Assembly: GCF_024585285.1 (NCBI RefSeq)
Contig: NZ_CP040755.1
Coordinates: forward strand, 1,488,001-1,552,000
Reading direction: 5' to 3'
From: Colwellia sp. M166
Lineage (GTDB): Bacteria; Pseudomonadota; Gammaproteobacteria; Enterobacterales; Alteromonadaceae
DNA: 64,000 nt
A program made the position numbers and the translations under genes. The notes below the pieces were generated by a model. It saw only the letters and a program-made list of their open reading frames with translations. It was not told the origin of the DNA and did not search any database. Shown piece after piece: positions 31,530 through 40,530 of this stretch (positions are counted from its first letter, which is position 1; the number at the start of each line of letters is the position of its first letter).

Positions 31530-33635
31530 TTATTCCAATACAACAATATCTTTTTCTTGTTGGCTAGGAGTCGTAAATAAACGTTGGCTACCATCAGCAC
31601 TAACATCAATTATTTTATCAAATATGGTCGGCAATATACTGAGGTATGTTGCCTGCTTTCCTTTCATATCAACCTGCCATAATTCTTTGCACTTTGTTCC
31701 GTTATCAGCTTCATCATTTAGTTGAAATAGCACTCCATCACCAATAGCGGCTGAGGCAACAATCTTCTGATCATCACTTGCTTTATAAAGAACAAGCTCG
31801 TTTTCTTTTATGACTTTTACAATGCTGTTATCTTTAATAATAACAAGTTCGTCTTCTACTAAATGAGCATAGTTGATATTCCCACTTGTTATTGGCGTTA
31901 ACTTATTAGTGTCTAAATTATATTTAGTAATAGTAATTCCTGTGTCACTTCTATAATCAACTAACAAGGCATTCTCCTTTTGATACCAAGCATAAACATA
32001 TGAAATATCTATTGATTTCTCTAGGAAGTGATTTTTTTTAGTCAATGGGTCAATAAACAATAATTCCGAGCCTAAATTTATTAAAACGGTTTTGCCATCA
32101 TTTGACCACAGTGGTGCGCTATCTATGCTTTGCCGATCTTTATTAGCAAAAAGTAATTCAGTTGTTCCTGCTTGATAGAGATAGACCTGTTGATACCCAG
32201 CATTCTCAGATAAATAAACAATGCCAGTCCCGTCAGGCGAAATATCTGCACTTGAGTCTATTGCATTTGAGTTTGCTACTGTTGTTACCTCGTTATTGTC
32301 ATTGACCGACTGAAGTAACAGATCAACATCTGTCATCGATAAAACTAGGGCTATTTTATCTCCTTGAGTGTTAAAACTTGGACTTTCTATGTCTCTAAAG
32401 TATAACCAATCAATGACTTGTACATCACCTTTCAAACTAAGAAGTTTTAGCTCTCTTATATCGGTAAGCAAGAGGTATTCGCCTAATGGGTGCCAGTTTA
32501 TTTGTGTATAAACGGGCAAATTAGCTATTAAGGGCATCAGTGACTTATCTTCAAGATCAAGTAACTTAATATCAGTTTGAAAGCTTTGTCCGTACCCTGA
32601 TAATGCCAGGGTATTGTTATCAGGGGATAAGCTCATATCATAAGGCATAAAACTATTATTTTGTTGCCAAATCAAATGAGCAGTCTTTGTCATCAGATCA
32701 ACAGAGTGTATTGTAGCTTGTGTTGAGACTAAATCTTCATTTGGATAAGACAGATAATACAGGTGATTGTTCTTCCCCCATTGTATTGAACCTATATGCT
32801 TATTACTTTGAAAACGATAGATAACGTTTGGGAATAATGGCCTAGATAGCGACTTTGGCAGATCAAAATACCCTAGTTCAAAGCCACTGTTTACTTTACT
32901 AATATATGCTATTGCCTTGCCATCGCTTGACCAAGTTAACGATAAAAATTCTTGGCTATCCTTACTCAGTCGATATTCCTTTTTTGTGGTTAAATGCTTT
33001 ATCCACAAGTGCGTTTGATGTCCATTGTCTGTTCGAATAAATACAACAGTATCGCTCACAGGAGAAAGTTCAGGCTGATACTCAAAAGATTGTGTTGAAG
33101 TGATAGGAGTCAGCTCACTAAATTGCGTTTTAACAGCTGAGGGGCTATATGCTTTCCACAAAATACAGCTTAGCAAAACAAAGCTGATAGAATAGATGCA
33201 TTGATAAAACCTGCTTTTTGCGCTTTTATTAACAACTCGCTTATCTTTTGAAAAGATGTTCGTAATCGCTAAACGGTTGTCTGAATCACTTGATTGCAAT
33301 TTTTTTAAAGACGGATCCGTAAGTTGTTCAACTTCAAGCTTTAGGCTATAACCACGCTTTGGGTGAGTATGAATAATAGACTGTTTTTTTGCATCATCGC
33401 CTAATGCTTTTCTTAATTGCGCAATACAACGAAGAACTGAACCGGAACTAAATAAGCTATTTGGCCAAAGCGCTTCAAATAGTTCTTGTTGGCTCACGAC
33501 CTCACCTTGATGTAGAGCTAAATGATGAAGAACATCCATAACTTTGGGTTCTAATAATATTGTACGACCCAAAATATCCAGTTGATTACGTTTCACATCA
33601 ACATGAAATTCACCAATTTTAAATTTCTCCAACAC
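31530..33635 (-). CDS. CadC-like membrane-bound winged-helix regulator with TolB-type beta-propeller
   Basis: A 701-aa one-component regulator. The N-terminal OmpR-type winged helix (residues 1-105) contains LEPKVMDVLHHLALHQGEVV and KALGDDAKKQSIIHTHPKRGYSL. A single membrane helix follows (about 148-165, ISFVLLSCILW). The C-terminal 500 residues form a periplasmic TolB/WD40-like propeller with repeats such as LSPVSDTVVFIR, LTWSSDGKAIAYI, ISPDGTGIVYLS and LWSNDGKTVLIN. ToxR/CadC-like proteins sense periplasmic conditions and act on nearby promoters. The divergent trypsin-ankyrin gene is the obvious candidate target. Confidence 0.88.
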   Translation of the reverse strand: MLEKFKIGEFHVDVKRNQLDILGRTILLEPKVMDVLHHLALHQGEVVSQQELFEALWPNSLFSSGSVLRCIAQLRKALGDDAKKQSIIHTHPKRGYSLKLEVEQLTDPSLKKLQSSDSDNRLAITNIFSKDKRVVNKSAKSRFYQCIYSISFVLLSCILWKAYSPSAVKTQFSELTPITSTQSFEYQPELSPVSDTVVFIRTDNGHQTHLWIKHLTTKKEYRLSKDSQEFLSLTWSSDGKAIAYISKVNSGFELGYFDLPKSLSRPLFPNVIYRFQSNKHIGSIQWGKNNHLYYLSYPNEDLVSTQATIHSVDLMTKTAHLIWQQNNSFMPYDMSLSPDNNTLALSGYGQSFQTDIKLLDLEDKSLMPLIANLPVYTQINWHPLGEYLLLTDIRELKLLSLKGDVQVIDWLYFRDIESPSFNTQGDKIALVLSMTDVDLLLQSVNDNNEVTTVANSNAIDSSADISPDGTGIVYLSENAGYQQVYLYQAGTTELLFANKDRQSIDSAPLWSNDGKTVLINLGSELLFIDPLTKKNHFLEKSIDISYVYAWYQKENALLVDYRSDTGITITKYNLDTNKLTPITSGNINYAHLVEDELVIIKDNSIVKVIKENELVLYKASDDQKIVASAAIGDGVLFQLNDEADNGTKCKELWQVDMKGKQATYLSILPTIFDKIIDVSADGSQRLFTTPSQQEKDIVVLE

Positions 33636-33874
33636 TTACTTCCTTTTTTCAGCGAAAAGAACAGAACATATCCTATTGATTTAATTGAACATCATATTTT
33701 AATCATAAAAAAATATCATCGTCATCATCGCCTATATTTTTTATTAAGGTATAAGTAATGGCAATAATTTTTTGCATTTTATCAGGTAAAAGTTCGTACA
33801 AAAACTATTTAATTTTTCAATAAATTTGACCTAAAAATACAGATTACCAATACAATAATAAGGCTAATAAAACG

Positions 33875-35320
33875 ATGCTTAAATATCATATTAAAGTAAC
33901 ACTGCTCATCATAGTATTCTTCACAGCAACTATGGCTGAAGCTATTGTGATTCGACACGACATTGACGATAAGGATTATCAAAAACTAGCAGAAAGATAT
34001 AAAGACTCAATAACATATAATGATGGCTGCGTTGGTACAGTTATAGATCCCTCATGGGTACTCACCGCAGCGCACTGTGTTACTCCTAAAGAGCAACGCC
34101 CTCTTTTTATCGAACACTTAGGAAAAAAATACCCCGTTGAATTGATCAAAGTACATCCAAAAAACAACACCGAAACAAATGCTTATGATATGGCATTATT
34201 ACGGTTAAAGTGGCCAATGAATAACTCGCGACCAGCCATACTTTATCCTTTGTCTGATGAACAGGGTAAGCAAGTCACTTTCGTTGGTAATGGTAATTTT
34301 GGCAACGGTATTAAAGGGATCATAAGTACTAAAGCTATACTCAGAGCCGCGACAAATATCATAACAGGGGCTAGCCCAAGCCAATTATCCTTCACATTTG
34401 ACAAGCCTGAGCATGCTCTGAGATTAGAAGGTATAAGTGGTCCTCACGATAGTGGCGGACCGGCGTTTATTGAACAGGATGGCAAGCTTTATATTGCTGG
34501 TGTTAGCTCTTGGCAAGATAATCAAGGTATAGAGGGTATTTATGGCGTAACGGAATATTATGCCAGAGTGTCACCCCAACAGCAGTGGATTAAAAATATA
34601 TTGCAAAAATATAAGGCCACTCCTGCTATGCAGCACGCATTATTAGTAGCGATTAAAACAGCTTCAGCCGACACGCTAACAAAACAATTCTCTCAACATC
34701 TCACATGGAAAAATAACACCAATTTAACCAGAGAACTGCTTATTCAACTTATTTATCAATTACCTTCTGAAAGATCACAAAAAGTCATCAATGCTGTACC
34801 TGAGTTAGCGACTTTAACCCTTAATAATATCAGTTTACCCAGTTACGTTATTGAGCAAGGAAATTGGCCGTTATTTGAAGCTTTAATAGATCTAGGCATC
34901 AATATTCATGAGAAGAATATTTATGGTGAATCCTTTTTAACGCAATTGTTAATGCCATACCCTCAAGCGTTAGCATTATCTCCATTACTCGATAAACTAT
35001 TAGAAAATAACTTAGATATTAACGCCAGAGATGAACGAGGAAATACCGCCTTAGCTTTAGCCACCTATTTAACTAATCGCGATAATAATTTGCAACGAGT
35101 GCAGTTATTGCTTGAGAAAAATGCGGATCCTAACATTGGTGATTTAGAAAATTACACCCCTTTAATGTACATAGCGAGTGTTGGGAACCGCGAGCTAGCA
35201 GCTTTGTTTTTAAAGTACGGTGCAAAAATTGATTTAAAAGATAGCACAGGAAAAAGTGCGCTAGATCACTTGAGAGAACATAATCGAAAGGTATTAACAC
35301 CATTACTAACTAAAAATTAA
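33875..35320 (+). CDS. Exported trypsin-like serine protease fused to ankyrin repeats
   Basis: A 481-aa protein with a signal peptide (about residues 1-23, ending AEA). The S1 protease domain shows the catalytic triad: His in VLTAAHCV, Asp in NAYDMALLRL, and Ser in GPHDSGGPAF. Cysteines that could pair are visible (DGCVG, AAHCV). The C-terminal 170 residues are ankyrin-like repeats (ENNLDINARDERGNTALALA, EKNADPNIGDLENYTPLMYI, KYGAKIDLKDSTGKSALDHL). An extracytoplasmic protease fused to ankyrin is uncommon in bacteria. It is divergent from the CadC-like regulator and followed by a strong terminator. Confidence 0.88.
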   Translation: MLKYHIKVTLLIIVFFTATMAEAIVIRHDIDDKDYQKLAERYKDSITYNDGCVGTVIDPSWVLTAAHCVTPKEQRPLFIEHLGKKYPVELIKVHPKNNTETNAYDMALLRLKWPMNNSRPAILYPLSDEQGKQVTFVGNGNFGNGIKGIISTKAILRAATNIITGASPSQLSFTFDKPEHALRLEGISGPHDSGGPAFIEQDGKLYIAGVSSWQDNQGIEGIYGVTEYYARVSPQQQWIKNILQKYKATPAMQHALLVAIKTASADTLTKQFSQHLTWKNNTNLTRELLIQLIYQLPSERSQKVINAVPELATLTLNNISLPSYVIEQGNWPLFEALIDLGINIHEKNIYGESFLTQLLMPYPQALALSPLLDKLLENNLDINARDERGNTALALATYLTNRDNNLQRVQLLLEKNADPNIGDLENYTPLMYIASVGNRELAALFLKYGAKIDLKDSTGKSALDHLREHNRKVLTPLLTKN

Positions 35321-35339
35321 CTAAAATTTAATTAAAAAA

Positions 35340-35370
35340 GGGTAATAACATCGCTGTTATTACCCTTTAT
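35340..35370 (+). terminator. Intrinsic terminator of the trypsin-ankyrin gene
   Basis: The perfect 11-bp stem GGGTAATAACA/TGTTATTACCC has a TCGC loop followed by TTTAT on the plus strand. It starts 20 bp after the stop codon. Confidence 0.88.
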
Positions 35371-35650
35371 AAGTGATTGCATTGTAAACAACTAGTGGTT
35401 TTCAGAGAGCATATTGATGGTACATTCACTTTAGGACAAATTTTTCAAATAACAGCCGAACGAACATATTGGCCGTTCACAGCTCTATTTGGTTTTCGCT
35501 CTATAAAATTAATACCATCACTTTCTATCAAATAGCCAAACTTGTTTACCTTAAATCATTCAACATATATTTAGTAACGCTTACCGTGAATAAAGCTTTA
35601 ATACCGGACAATTAAAGCCTCGTACATGAGGCTTTAAAAAGTACCACATA
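35371..35650. other. Intergenic boundary region between core genes and the Rhs/defence region
   Basis: About 280 bp with no gene recognised, containing the terminator of the ankyrin gene on the right side. It marks the transition from ordinary chromosome to the repeat-rich accessory region. Confidence 0.4.
35614..35635 (-). terminator. Intrinsic terminator of the small ankyrin gene
   Basis: The stem AAAGCCTC/GAGGCTTT with loop GTACAT lies 15 bp beyond the ankyrin stop on the minus strand. Its AAAGCCTC arm is also the arm of the 33-bp repeats at 36531, 50163 and 63658. Confidence 0.75.
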
Positions 35651-36165
35651 TTATTCACTAGCACCTGAGTCAATTAGTAATTGAGTTATAACGTCATTAT
35701 TATCATTTTTAGCCAGTTGAAGTGGGGTAACGCCGTTAATATCCTTTACATTAATATTTGGCTTGTTAGATGCTTTTAAAAGTAACTTCATCATTAACTC
35801 ATCGCCCAAGTAAGCAGCGACATGGAAAATTGATAAACCTTCAGATGCAACAGCATTCACATCGGCTCCAGCTTTAATCAGTTTTCTTGCCATTTCAAGT
35901 TGATTTCCCCCTACAGCCGTATGAAGGAAAGTCATCCCTTCATTGGTGCTATAATTAGCGTTAATTAAAGGGATTAGCTCACTGAAAGCAGCAATATCAC
36001 TATCTGAAATTGCTTTCATAAGCATATCTTCTTTTGTTAACTCTCTAAGTTCATCTTTTTTTGCAGATCATAAACTTGGACTGCTAATTCTTGATTTTCA
36101 TAGTGTAACCAAATGCTTGAAGCGATTAAGCAAAATACAGCTATGATTATAATTTTTTTAAAAAT
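35651..36165 (-). pseudogene. Membrane-anchored ankyrin-repeat protein, frameshifted
   Basis: The 3' part encodes about 124 residues of ankyrin repeats (GMTFLHTAVGGNQLEMARKL, AGADVNAVASEGLSIFHVAA, NVKDINGVTPLQLAKNDNND). Upstream, in another frame, a hydrophobic anchor is encoded (IIIIAVFCLIASSIWLHYEN), and reading through it gives a coherent protein only if one base is lost or gained in the A7 run at 36056-36062 (minus strand). The anchor frame has no ATG. The best start is ATT at 36165, 6 bases after GGAGG and just after the upstream stop. It is therefore either a broken gene, a sequencing error or a frameshift-regulated gene. It may be an immunity protein of the Rhs cluster. Confidence 0.6.
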
Positions 36166-36167
36166 TT

Positions 36168-36398
36168 TTAGCCTCCGCTATTCAACTGGTTCCACCAATT
36201 ATCTTTGCCTTCATTTATTGACTTCTGAAGGAATGAATTTGGCGTAGAATAATATTTTGAATACTTAGATCGAATTAAATTTAAATATTTCAATGCATCA
36301 GCTTTACTTAAGCGAATATTCTTCCCTTTTCCATACAGTTTTTCGAAATCATCTTTTAGCTTTGAATCTAGCACTACTTCTTTTAATGATAATGCCAA
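36168..36398 (-). CDS. Small protein of unknown function in the Rhs cluster
   Basis: A 76-aa charged protein (MALSLKEVVLDSKLKDDFEK ... NWWNQLNSGG) with no signal or membrane segment and no recognised family. It immediately precedes the ankyrin frame (its TAA lies inside the GGAGG-to-ATT interval), so the two look coupled. It may be the tail of a degraded Rhs toxin tip or a small partner of the ankyrin protein; neither can be shown. Confidence 0.45.
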   Translation of the reverse strand: MALSLKEVVLDSKLKDDFEKLYGKGKNIRLSKADALKYLNLIRSKYSKYYSTPNSFLQKSINEGKDNWWNQLNSGG

Positions 36399-36530
36399 AA
36401 TACTGCGTCCTTTTAATATTCAATTCCCAACAAAAGCATAATTGCTATTCTAAAAATCAAACTAACAATTATTTATTCTTCTGTAAAACATGATGTTACT
36501 CAAAGTAAGTTGTTTTTGATGTGACGCAAC

Positions 36531-36563
36531 AAAAAGCCCCGGCTAGCGAGGCTTTGGATTCAA
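36531..36563 (-). repeat. 33-bp terminator-containing repeat, copy 1
   Basis: The core AAAAAGCCCCGGCTAGCGAG continues with GCTTTGGATTCAA. On the minus strand it forms the stem AAAGCCTCG/CGGGGCTTT with loop CTAGC, followed by T5, which is a good intrinsic terminator. It lies 17 bp beyond the immunity-like gene. The same 33 bases recur at 50163 and 63658, including bases outside the stem, so it is more than a generic terminator. Confidence 0.88.
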
Positions 36564-36579
36564 TATTAACTTTAAAAAA

Positions 36580-36882
36580 TTAAATCTCTCCGCCAATCAT
36601 TGTATGGAACTCAATAGCAACCCACATAAACTCCAAATAGCTTAAAACTACCCCTGCAATAAAGGCTAAAACCATTAAAAGAATAGACTTTTTAACAAAT
36701 TTATATACATAGAGACTATAAACAATTGGCAAAGTTAATACGAGTATACTTAAGGTGTTGTACCAACCTTTTACTTGGTCAGCTCCAAAGACAAAAAACA
36801 AATCTAATACGCATAGCAAAAACAAGTAAGTTATGGCTATCGCTAAAAGCTTCAATATATGAAGCAGAGAACTTTTTGACAT
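36580..36882 (-). CDS. Small three-helix membrane protein, probable Rhs immunity protein
   Basis: A 100-aa protein with three hydrophobic segments (ITYLFLLCVLDLFFVFG, LSILVLTLPIVYSLYVY, ILLMVLAFIAGVVLSYL). Its start overlaps the stop of the Rhs tip gene (TAATG), the coupling typical of Rhs toxin-immunity pairs. No family is recognised; the immunity role is inferred from position. The 33-bp terminator repeat follows it directly. Confidence 0.65.
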   Translation of the reverse strand: MSKSSLLHILKLLAIAITYLFLLCVLDLFFVFGADQVKGWYNTLSILVLTLPIVYSLYVYKFVKKSILLMVLAFIAGVVLSYLEFMWVAIEFHTMIGGEI

Positions 36883-37415
36883 TAAGGATTACCCCTTTTA
36901 CCCATTGTATTTTGAAGCATTTCAAGTTGGTTGTATCTTTTGATAACGTCAGTAACGAAATCTTGGCAGTTGTTTGTTACAAAATTATATCCATCATTTG
37001 GATAGTTTTTCTTAACATCTTTAACGGCATCCCGAACTAAATCATCATCATAACTTTCTGCGTCACATTGATACTTCCCTTTGTTTTTATTGTCATCAAA
37101 AACTCCACCTTTAGTGTAACCCCAATTATCACCAGTTCCATCTTCTGAAAAGATATGTTCGTGGAATACTGCTAAGTCCATTCCTGTTGCCCCACTTGTT
37201 TGAAAATCACCAGCAAATGAAAGAGGTCTAGTACAAATTTTTGCTAACCCCAGAGGGTCTACAAAACTAATAGGATTACCACCAACATACCCATAAGTAT
37301 TTATCCCACCTGCTAAACCAATTGGATCTGACTGAATATAGCGCCCCAATTCAGGATCGTAATCCCTAAAGTAGTTGTAAACTAATTTAGCTTCTAGGTG
37401 CGATTGTTCCTGCAT
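36882..37415 (-). CDS. Orphan Rhs C-terminal tip with possible papain-like toxin domain (A)
   Basis: A 177-aa protein that begins inside the conserved Rhs core end: [40 protein letters not shown], then DPLGLA (residues 1-57). After this boundary comes a variable tip of about 120 residues with HEHIFSEDG and [15 protein letters not shown] Cys in NCQ plus an upstream His is reminiscent of NlpC/P60 or LRAT-like folds, but this is a guess. Full-length Rhs proteins exceed 1000 aa, so this is a displaced tip rather than a complete toxin. Promoter and leader sequences upstream are shared with the second tip at 51131. Confidence 0.8.
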   Translation of the reverse strand: MQEQSHLEAKLVYNYFRDYDPELGRYIQSDPIGLAGGINTYGYVGGNPISFVDPLGLAKICTRPLSFAGDFQTSGATGMDLAVFHEHIFSEDGTGDNWGYTKGGVFDDNKNKGKYQCDAESYDDDLVRDAVKDVKKNYPNDGYNFVTNNCQDFVTDVIKRYNQLEMLQNTMGKRGNP

Positions 37416-37519
37416 TTTCGTGAGGTTTAATTTTTTGATTTACAGGTGTTTAGGGAGGGTTTTGGCTGGTGAGTTAGCATATACATTTCCTTGTATCAGT
37501 TTAGTCTATATTTGCATTT
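37270..37519 (-). repeat. 250-bp Rhs-end repeat with conserved upstream block, copy A
   Basis: This segment covers the 3' part of the Rhs core code and about 105 bp upstream of the tip start. It matches 50986-51235 closely and without net length change. Conservation beyond the coding part (for example TTTGATTTACAGGTGTTTAG and TACATTTCCTTGTAT) suggests shared promoter or leader function, or a recombination anchor. Confidence 0.85.
37427..37486 (-). CDS. Possible 19-residue leader peptide upstream of Rhs tip A
   Basis: An ATG preceded by AAGGAA opens a 19-codon frame ([19 protein letters not shown]) ending 12 bp before the tip start codon. The second unit has a frame of identical length ([19 protein letters not shown]) with several amino-acid changes but no indel. 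It may be a leader that controls translation of the tip, or a chance frame in a conserved block. Confidence 0.35.
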   Translation of the reverse strand: MYMLTHQPKPSLNTCKSKN

Positions 37520-37644
37520 TTTGTACTCAAGTTAAAGATAATTTATACTTAGGACAATATTCGCGAACATTCGGATTATCGATTAAATAAACCAAAATCG
37601 GTTGACTAATACATCCCTAATAGGTATATTTGATCTTAACAACG

Positions 37645-37681
37645 CCCGCTACTCCATTTATTGGAAGTCAGTGGGTTTTTT
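37645..37681 (+). terminator. Terminator-like hairpin before the Abi_2 gene
   Basis: The arms CCCGCTACTCC and GGAAGTCAGTGGG pair with two single-base bulges around ATTTATT and are followed by T6 on the plus strand. It stands about 30 bp before the Abi_2 start, so it could be an attenuator or the terminator of a lost upstream gene. Confidence 0.5.
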
Positions 37682-37709
37682 ATTTCTAGGGACTGAAAAA
37701 TAATAATTA

Positions 37710-38645
37710 ATGCCATATCAACTATACAATAAGCCATATTGTGCTCCACGAGACTTGGTTACTCATATAGAGAATCAAGGGTTGACCATTCAAGATAAGG
37801 CAATGGCAGAAAGCTTATTGTCAGACATCAATTATTATCGCTTCAAAATTTACCTGAAACCGTTTTTCAATCAAGCCAATAATCAATTTCATGCAGGCAC
37901 AACATTTGAAAATGGTGTTGAATTGTATCGATTTGACGATGAATTACGAGACATCTTATTTTCGTTTATTGGTAGAATAGAAATAAAGCTTAGATCTAAA
38001 TTAGATCAAGTAGTAACTTGTCAAACACAAAATCCGTTTTGGTATTTAGATGATGCAAGCTTCGCTAATACAGGTGCAGTTTTTGGTTTAAGAAATATTT
38101 TAGCTTCTCAATTTCAAAATTCGAAAGATGACTTCTCTACTCACTTCAAACAAAACTATTACAACGACACTAACCCAAACTTTAAGCAGCTTCCGCCATT
38201 TTGGATGATTGGTGAACTAACAACATTTGGCAATGTTGTTAGTTTGTATAAGTCTATAGATAAGGGAATATTCAACGACCAGCCCAACCCGAATAAATTA
38301 GATGTTTTAGCAAGAGAATTTGGGGCAAGAAACCTTAAACAAATAAATGATTGGATTCGTGCGATTAAAGATGTTCGTAACCGTTGTGCCCATCATTCTA
38401 GAGTTTGGAATGCAAACTACAGGGAGCCAAGTGGTATCACTAACATGCTAAATATTGCCCCTGCGCACCCAAATAGATTATATCTATTCATAGCTCTATC
38501 ACACAAAATAACCAAGTCACTAGGTATGGACTTTGACATTAAGACTTTAATGTCGGACCTATTCAATAAATATCCAGCGGCTAGCGCTAAAGCTAACTCA
38601 GCCGGATTTCCTAATAATTGGGAAACTGATCAATTCTGGTCATAA
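37710..38645 (+). CDS. Abi_2 (AbiD/AbiF) family abortive-infection protein
   Basis: A 311-aa protein of the Abi_2 family, named for lactococcal AbiD/AbiF phage-resistance proteins. The family opening is visible: LVTHIENQGLTIQDKAMAES then LLSDINYYRFKIYLKPF. The HEPN-like motif lies in IKDVRNRCAHHSRVWN (R-x4-H type, RNRCAHH), which in HEPN domains forms an RNase active site. Activation on phage infection and cell shutdown are the expected role by family. It is the only plus-strand gene between the Rhs leader and the recombinase module and stands alone. Confidence 0.88.
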   Translation: MPYQLYNKPYCAPRDLVTHIENQGLTIQDKAMAESLLSDINYYRFKIYLKPFFNQANNQFHAGTTFENGVELYRFDDELRDILFSFIGRIEIKLRSKLDQVVTCQTQNPFWYLDDASFANTGAVFGLRNILASQFQNSKDDFSTHFKQNYYNDTNPNFKQLPPFWMIGELTTFGNVVSLYKSIDKGIFNDQPNPNKLDVLAREFGARNLKQINDWIRAIKDVRNRCAHHSRVWNANYREPSGITNMLNIAPAHPNRLYLFIALSHKITKSLGMDFDIKTLMSDLFNKYPAASAKANSAGFPNNWETDQFWS

Positions 38646-38751
38646 GTACATCACAATAAAGAAGAGTTTATTTTACTACTCACTTATCAACTATAAGTAT
38701 AGAAATGATAGTAAATATAAACTCCTGCGAATTAATATCAGCTTAAGCAAC

Positions 38752-39711
38752 TTATTGAGAGTCACGTTTATTCGAAAACGGATGCGTCTTCTCATGTACT
38801 TTTTTCAGATGCTTAATGCTAACAAGGGCATATAATTGAGTACTGCTTATATCTTCATGCCCCAACTGTTCTTGAACAACTCGAATATCAGCACCATTCT
38901 CCAACATGTGGGTTCCAGTCGCATATCTCAGGATGTGACATGCTCCATCTTCTGAAACACCAGATCTACGCACGTAATCTCCTACCAATTCAGTTAGCTT
39001 ACTGCTAAGAATGCGTTTTCCTGTCATACCTAGAAACAATGCATCACCACTTTCAAATGTTGCTAATTCAGGTCTTACATTCTCAAGGTAGTCATTCAGT
39101 GCATCAATTGTTCTTTGCACAATTGGGATCGTTCTATCATAACTTCCTTTGCCTTTTCGAACTGTGACGGTTAACTTCTTAGCATCTACATGTCGAATAT
39201 CTAAATTAGCCAATTCATTTCGTCTAATGCCTGAAGCATAAAACACTTCAATGATAGCTCTATCTCGAATACCAATTTTTCCCTTAACCAATGCTTGGTT
39301 AATAATTAATTCAACTTGCTCTTCATCAGGAACGAATTTTGGTAACCGTCTTCCTGTTCTGGGCAACGTAAACTTAGAAAAGTAGTTATCAGTGATAATA
39401 TCGTAGTAAAACATTCGGTCTAAAAATGTTGTTAAGGCAATCAAACGTTGTGCCTGAGTAACAATCGACAAGGGTTCGTTATTTTTAGGTTTTCGATAGG
39501 CCGATACATATTTTCGATAATCTTCCATCACATATAAGTCAATGTCTTGAATACGTTCAATCCCCTGAGTCACTGCCCATCGGATAAACATTAAGACGAG
39601 GTTATTCTTCGTGTTAACGGTTGAATTGCTTTGACCTCTCGCCATACAGTCTTCGATGTAAAAAGCTAAACAGTCAGTTAATGTACTGAGTTTTTTAATT
39701 AATTCTTTCAT
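38752..39711 (-). CDS. Tyrosine recombinase/integrase of module A
   Basis: A 319-aa XerC/D-like site-specific recombinase. The N-terminal SAM-like core-binding domain spans residues 1-110. The catalytic domain has Arg 163 (ASGIRRNEL), Lys 188 (RKGKG), His 259 and Arg 262 (CHILR), His 285 (GHEDISS) and the nucleophile Tyr 294. Around the nucleophile the motif is LYALV instead of the common YTHV seen in copy B, and R262 is followed by Tyr instead of His; both may be tuned substitutions. It is the last gene of a minus-strand operon and starts one base after the upstream stop. The first 29 residues are identical to copy B. Confidence 0.9.
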   Translation of the reverse strand: MKELIKKLSTLTDCLAFYIEDCMARGQSNSTVNTKNNLVLMFIRWAVTQGIERIQDIDLYVMEDYRKYVSAYRKPKNNEPLSIVTQAQRLIALTTFLDRMFYYDIITDNYFSKFTLPRTGRRLPKFVPDEEQVELIINQALVKGKIGIRDRAIIEVFYASGIRRNELANLDIRHVDAKKLTVTVRKGKGSYDRTIPIVQRTIDALNDYLENVRPELATFESGDALFLGMTGKRILSSKLTELVGDYVRRSGVSEDGACHILRYATGTHMLENGADIRVVQEQLGHEDISSTQLYALVSIKHLKKVHEKTHPFSNKRDSQ

Positions 39712-40530
39712 ATTAGTTCACCATATAACGATGTGATGAATTGAGTAACTGCTGCAACTCATCTTTCGGGTTAATTTCCTGGGTAATGAAGCTATTCGCA
39801 TCAAAGCCGTTGGGGTATAACACCAGCATTACCGCGATGCGCTTTCTCTTAAGTAATTTTGCAATACGTCTAGCTTCAATTAACGTATTTTTTGTTGTCC
39901 CCATTGCTAAATAAATCGTTTTTATACCGTTATCCTTGAGTAACTTTGCATGTTGTTCATTGAAGTCACTACTCCCAATAGTAGAAATGGCATGAGTAAA
40001 ACCATTGACCCACCAACTCAGTGCATCAATGGGGTTTTTACAGTAAATGAGTTGCTCATTATCTTTTAAAGCGGTGCAATTAAAAAAGCCGATACCATCA
40101 GAGTACCAATGTCTATGGTAAATTTTTCTAGGTTTAGACTCTGTTGTTATACGCCTTCCATAGCAGCTAACAATATGCCCTTGTTGGTTTAATAAAGGAA
40201 AGGTAACAGCACCATAGAACAGTTCATGCCCTGTAGATTTTAATAGCCCTAAACGCTGTAATGCGCCTCGGCTTATCTCCTCATCATTTTTAGATAACTT
40301 TTGTAATTCAAGCCCTAACTTTCTATTGGAGAAACCTAAATTAAAATGTTCGATAACCTTATCGCTGTATATTGCTCTATTTTTAAGAAACTCTATCGCA
40401 TCAACAGATTGTAGTAATTCTTGATGATAAAACTTCATCGACATCTGAAGCATTGCATCATCACTAGACACCATGCTTAAACAGGCATCATCACTGGAAA
40501 GCGGATAGGCAATTCGCTCTCCAATGTTAA
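39626..40530. repeat. 905-bp near-identical block shared by modules A and B (copy A)
   Basis: This segment spans the 5' end of the recombinase gene and nearly all of the pseudo-Toprim gene. It matches 55158-56062 at an estimated 95% or more with no net indel. Similarity drops at both edges: recombinase proteins beyond it are roughly 75% alike, and the IstA and IstB proteins are very divergent. This points to recent gene conversion or module swapping between the two copies. Confidence 0.85.

Noticed and set aside
37645-37675. 3' end of a tRNA gene as integration site (CCCGCTACTCCA)
   Set aside because: No cloverleaf can be formed with the upstream sequence; only the hairpin with the downstream arm is consistent.
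37640-37681. Possible integron attC site (bulged hairpin next to TTAACAACG)
   Set aside because: No matching 3' GTTA-type core box and the hairpin is followed by T6; it is better explained as a terminator or attenuator.
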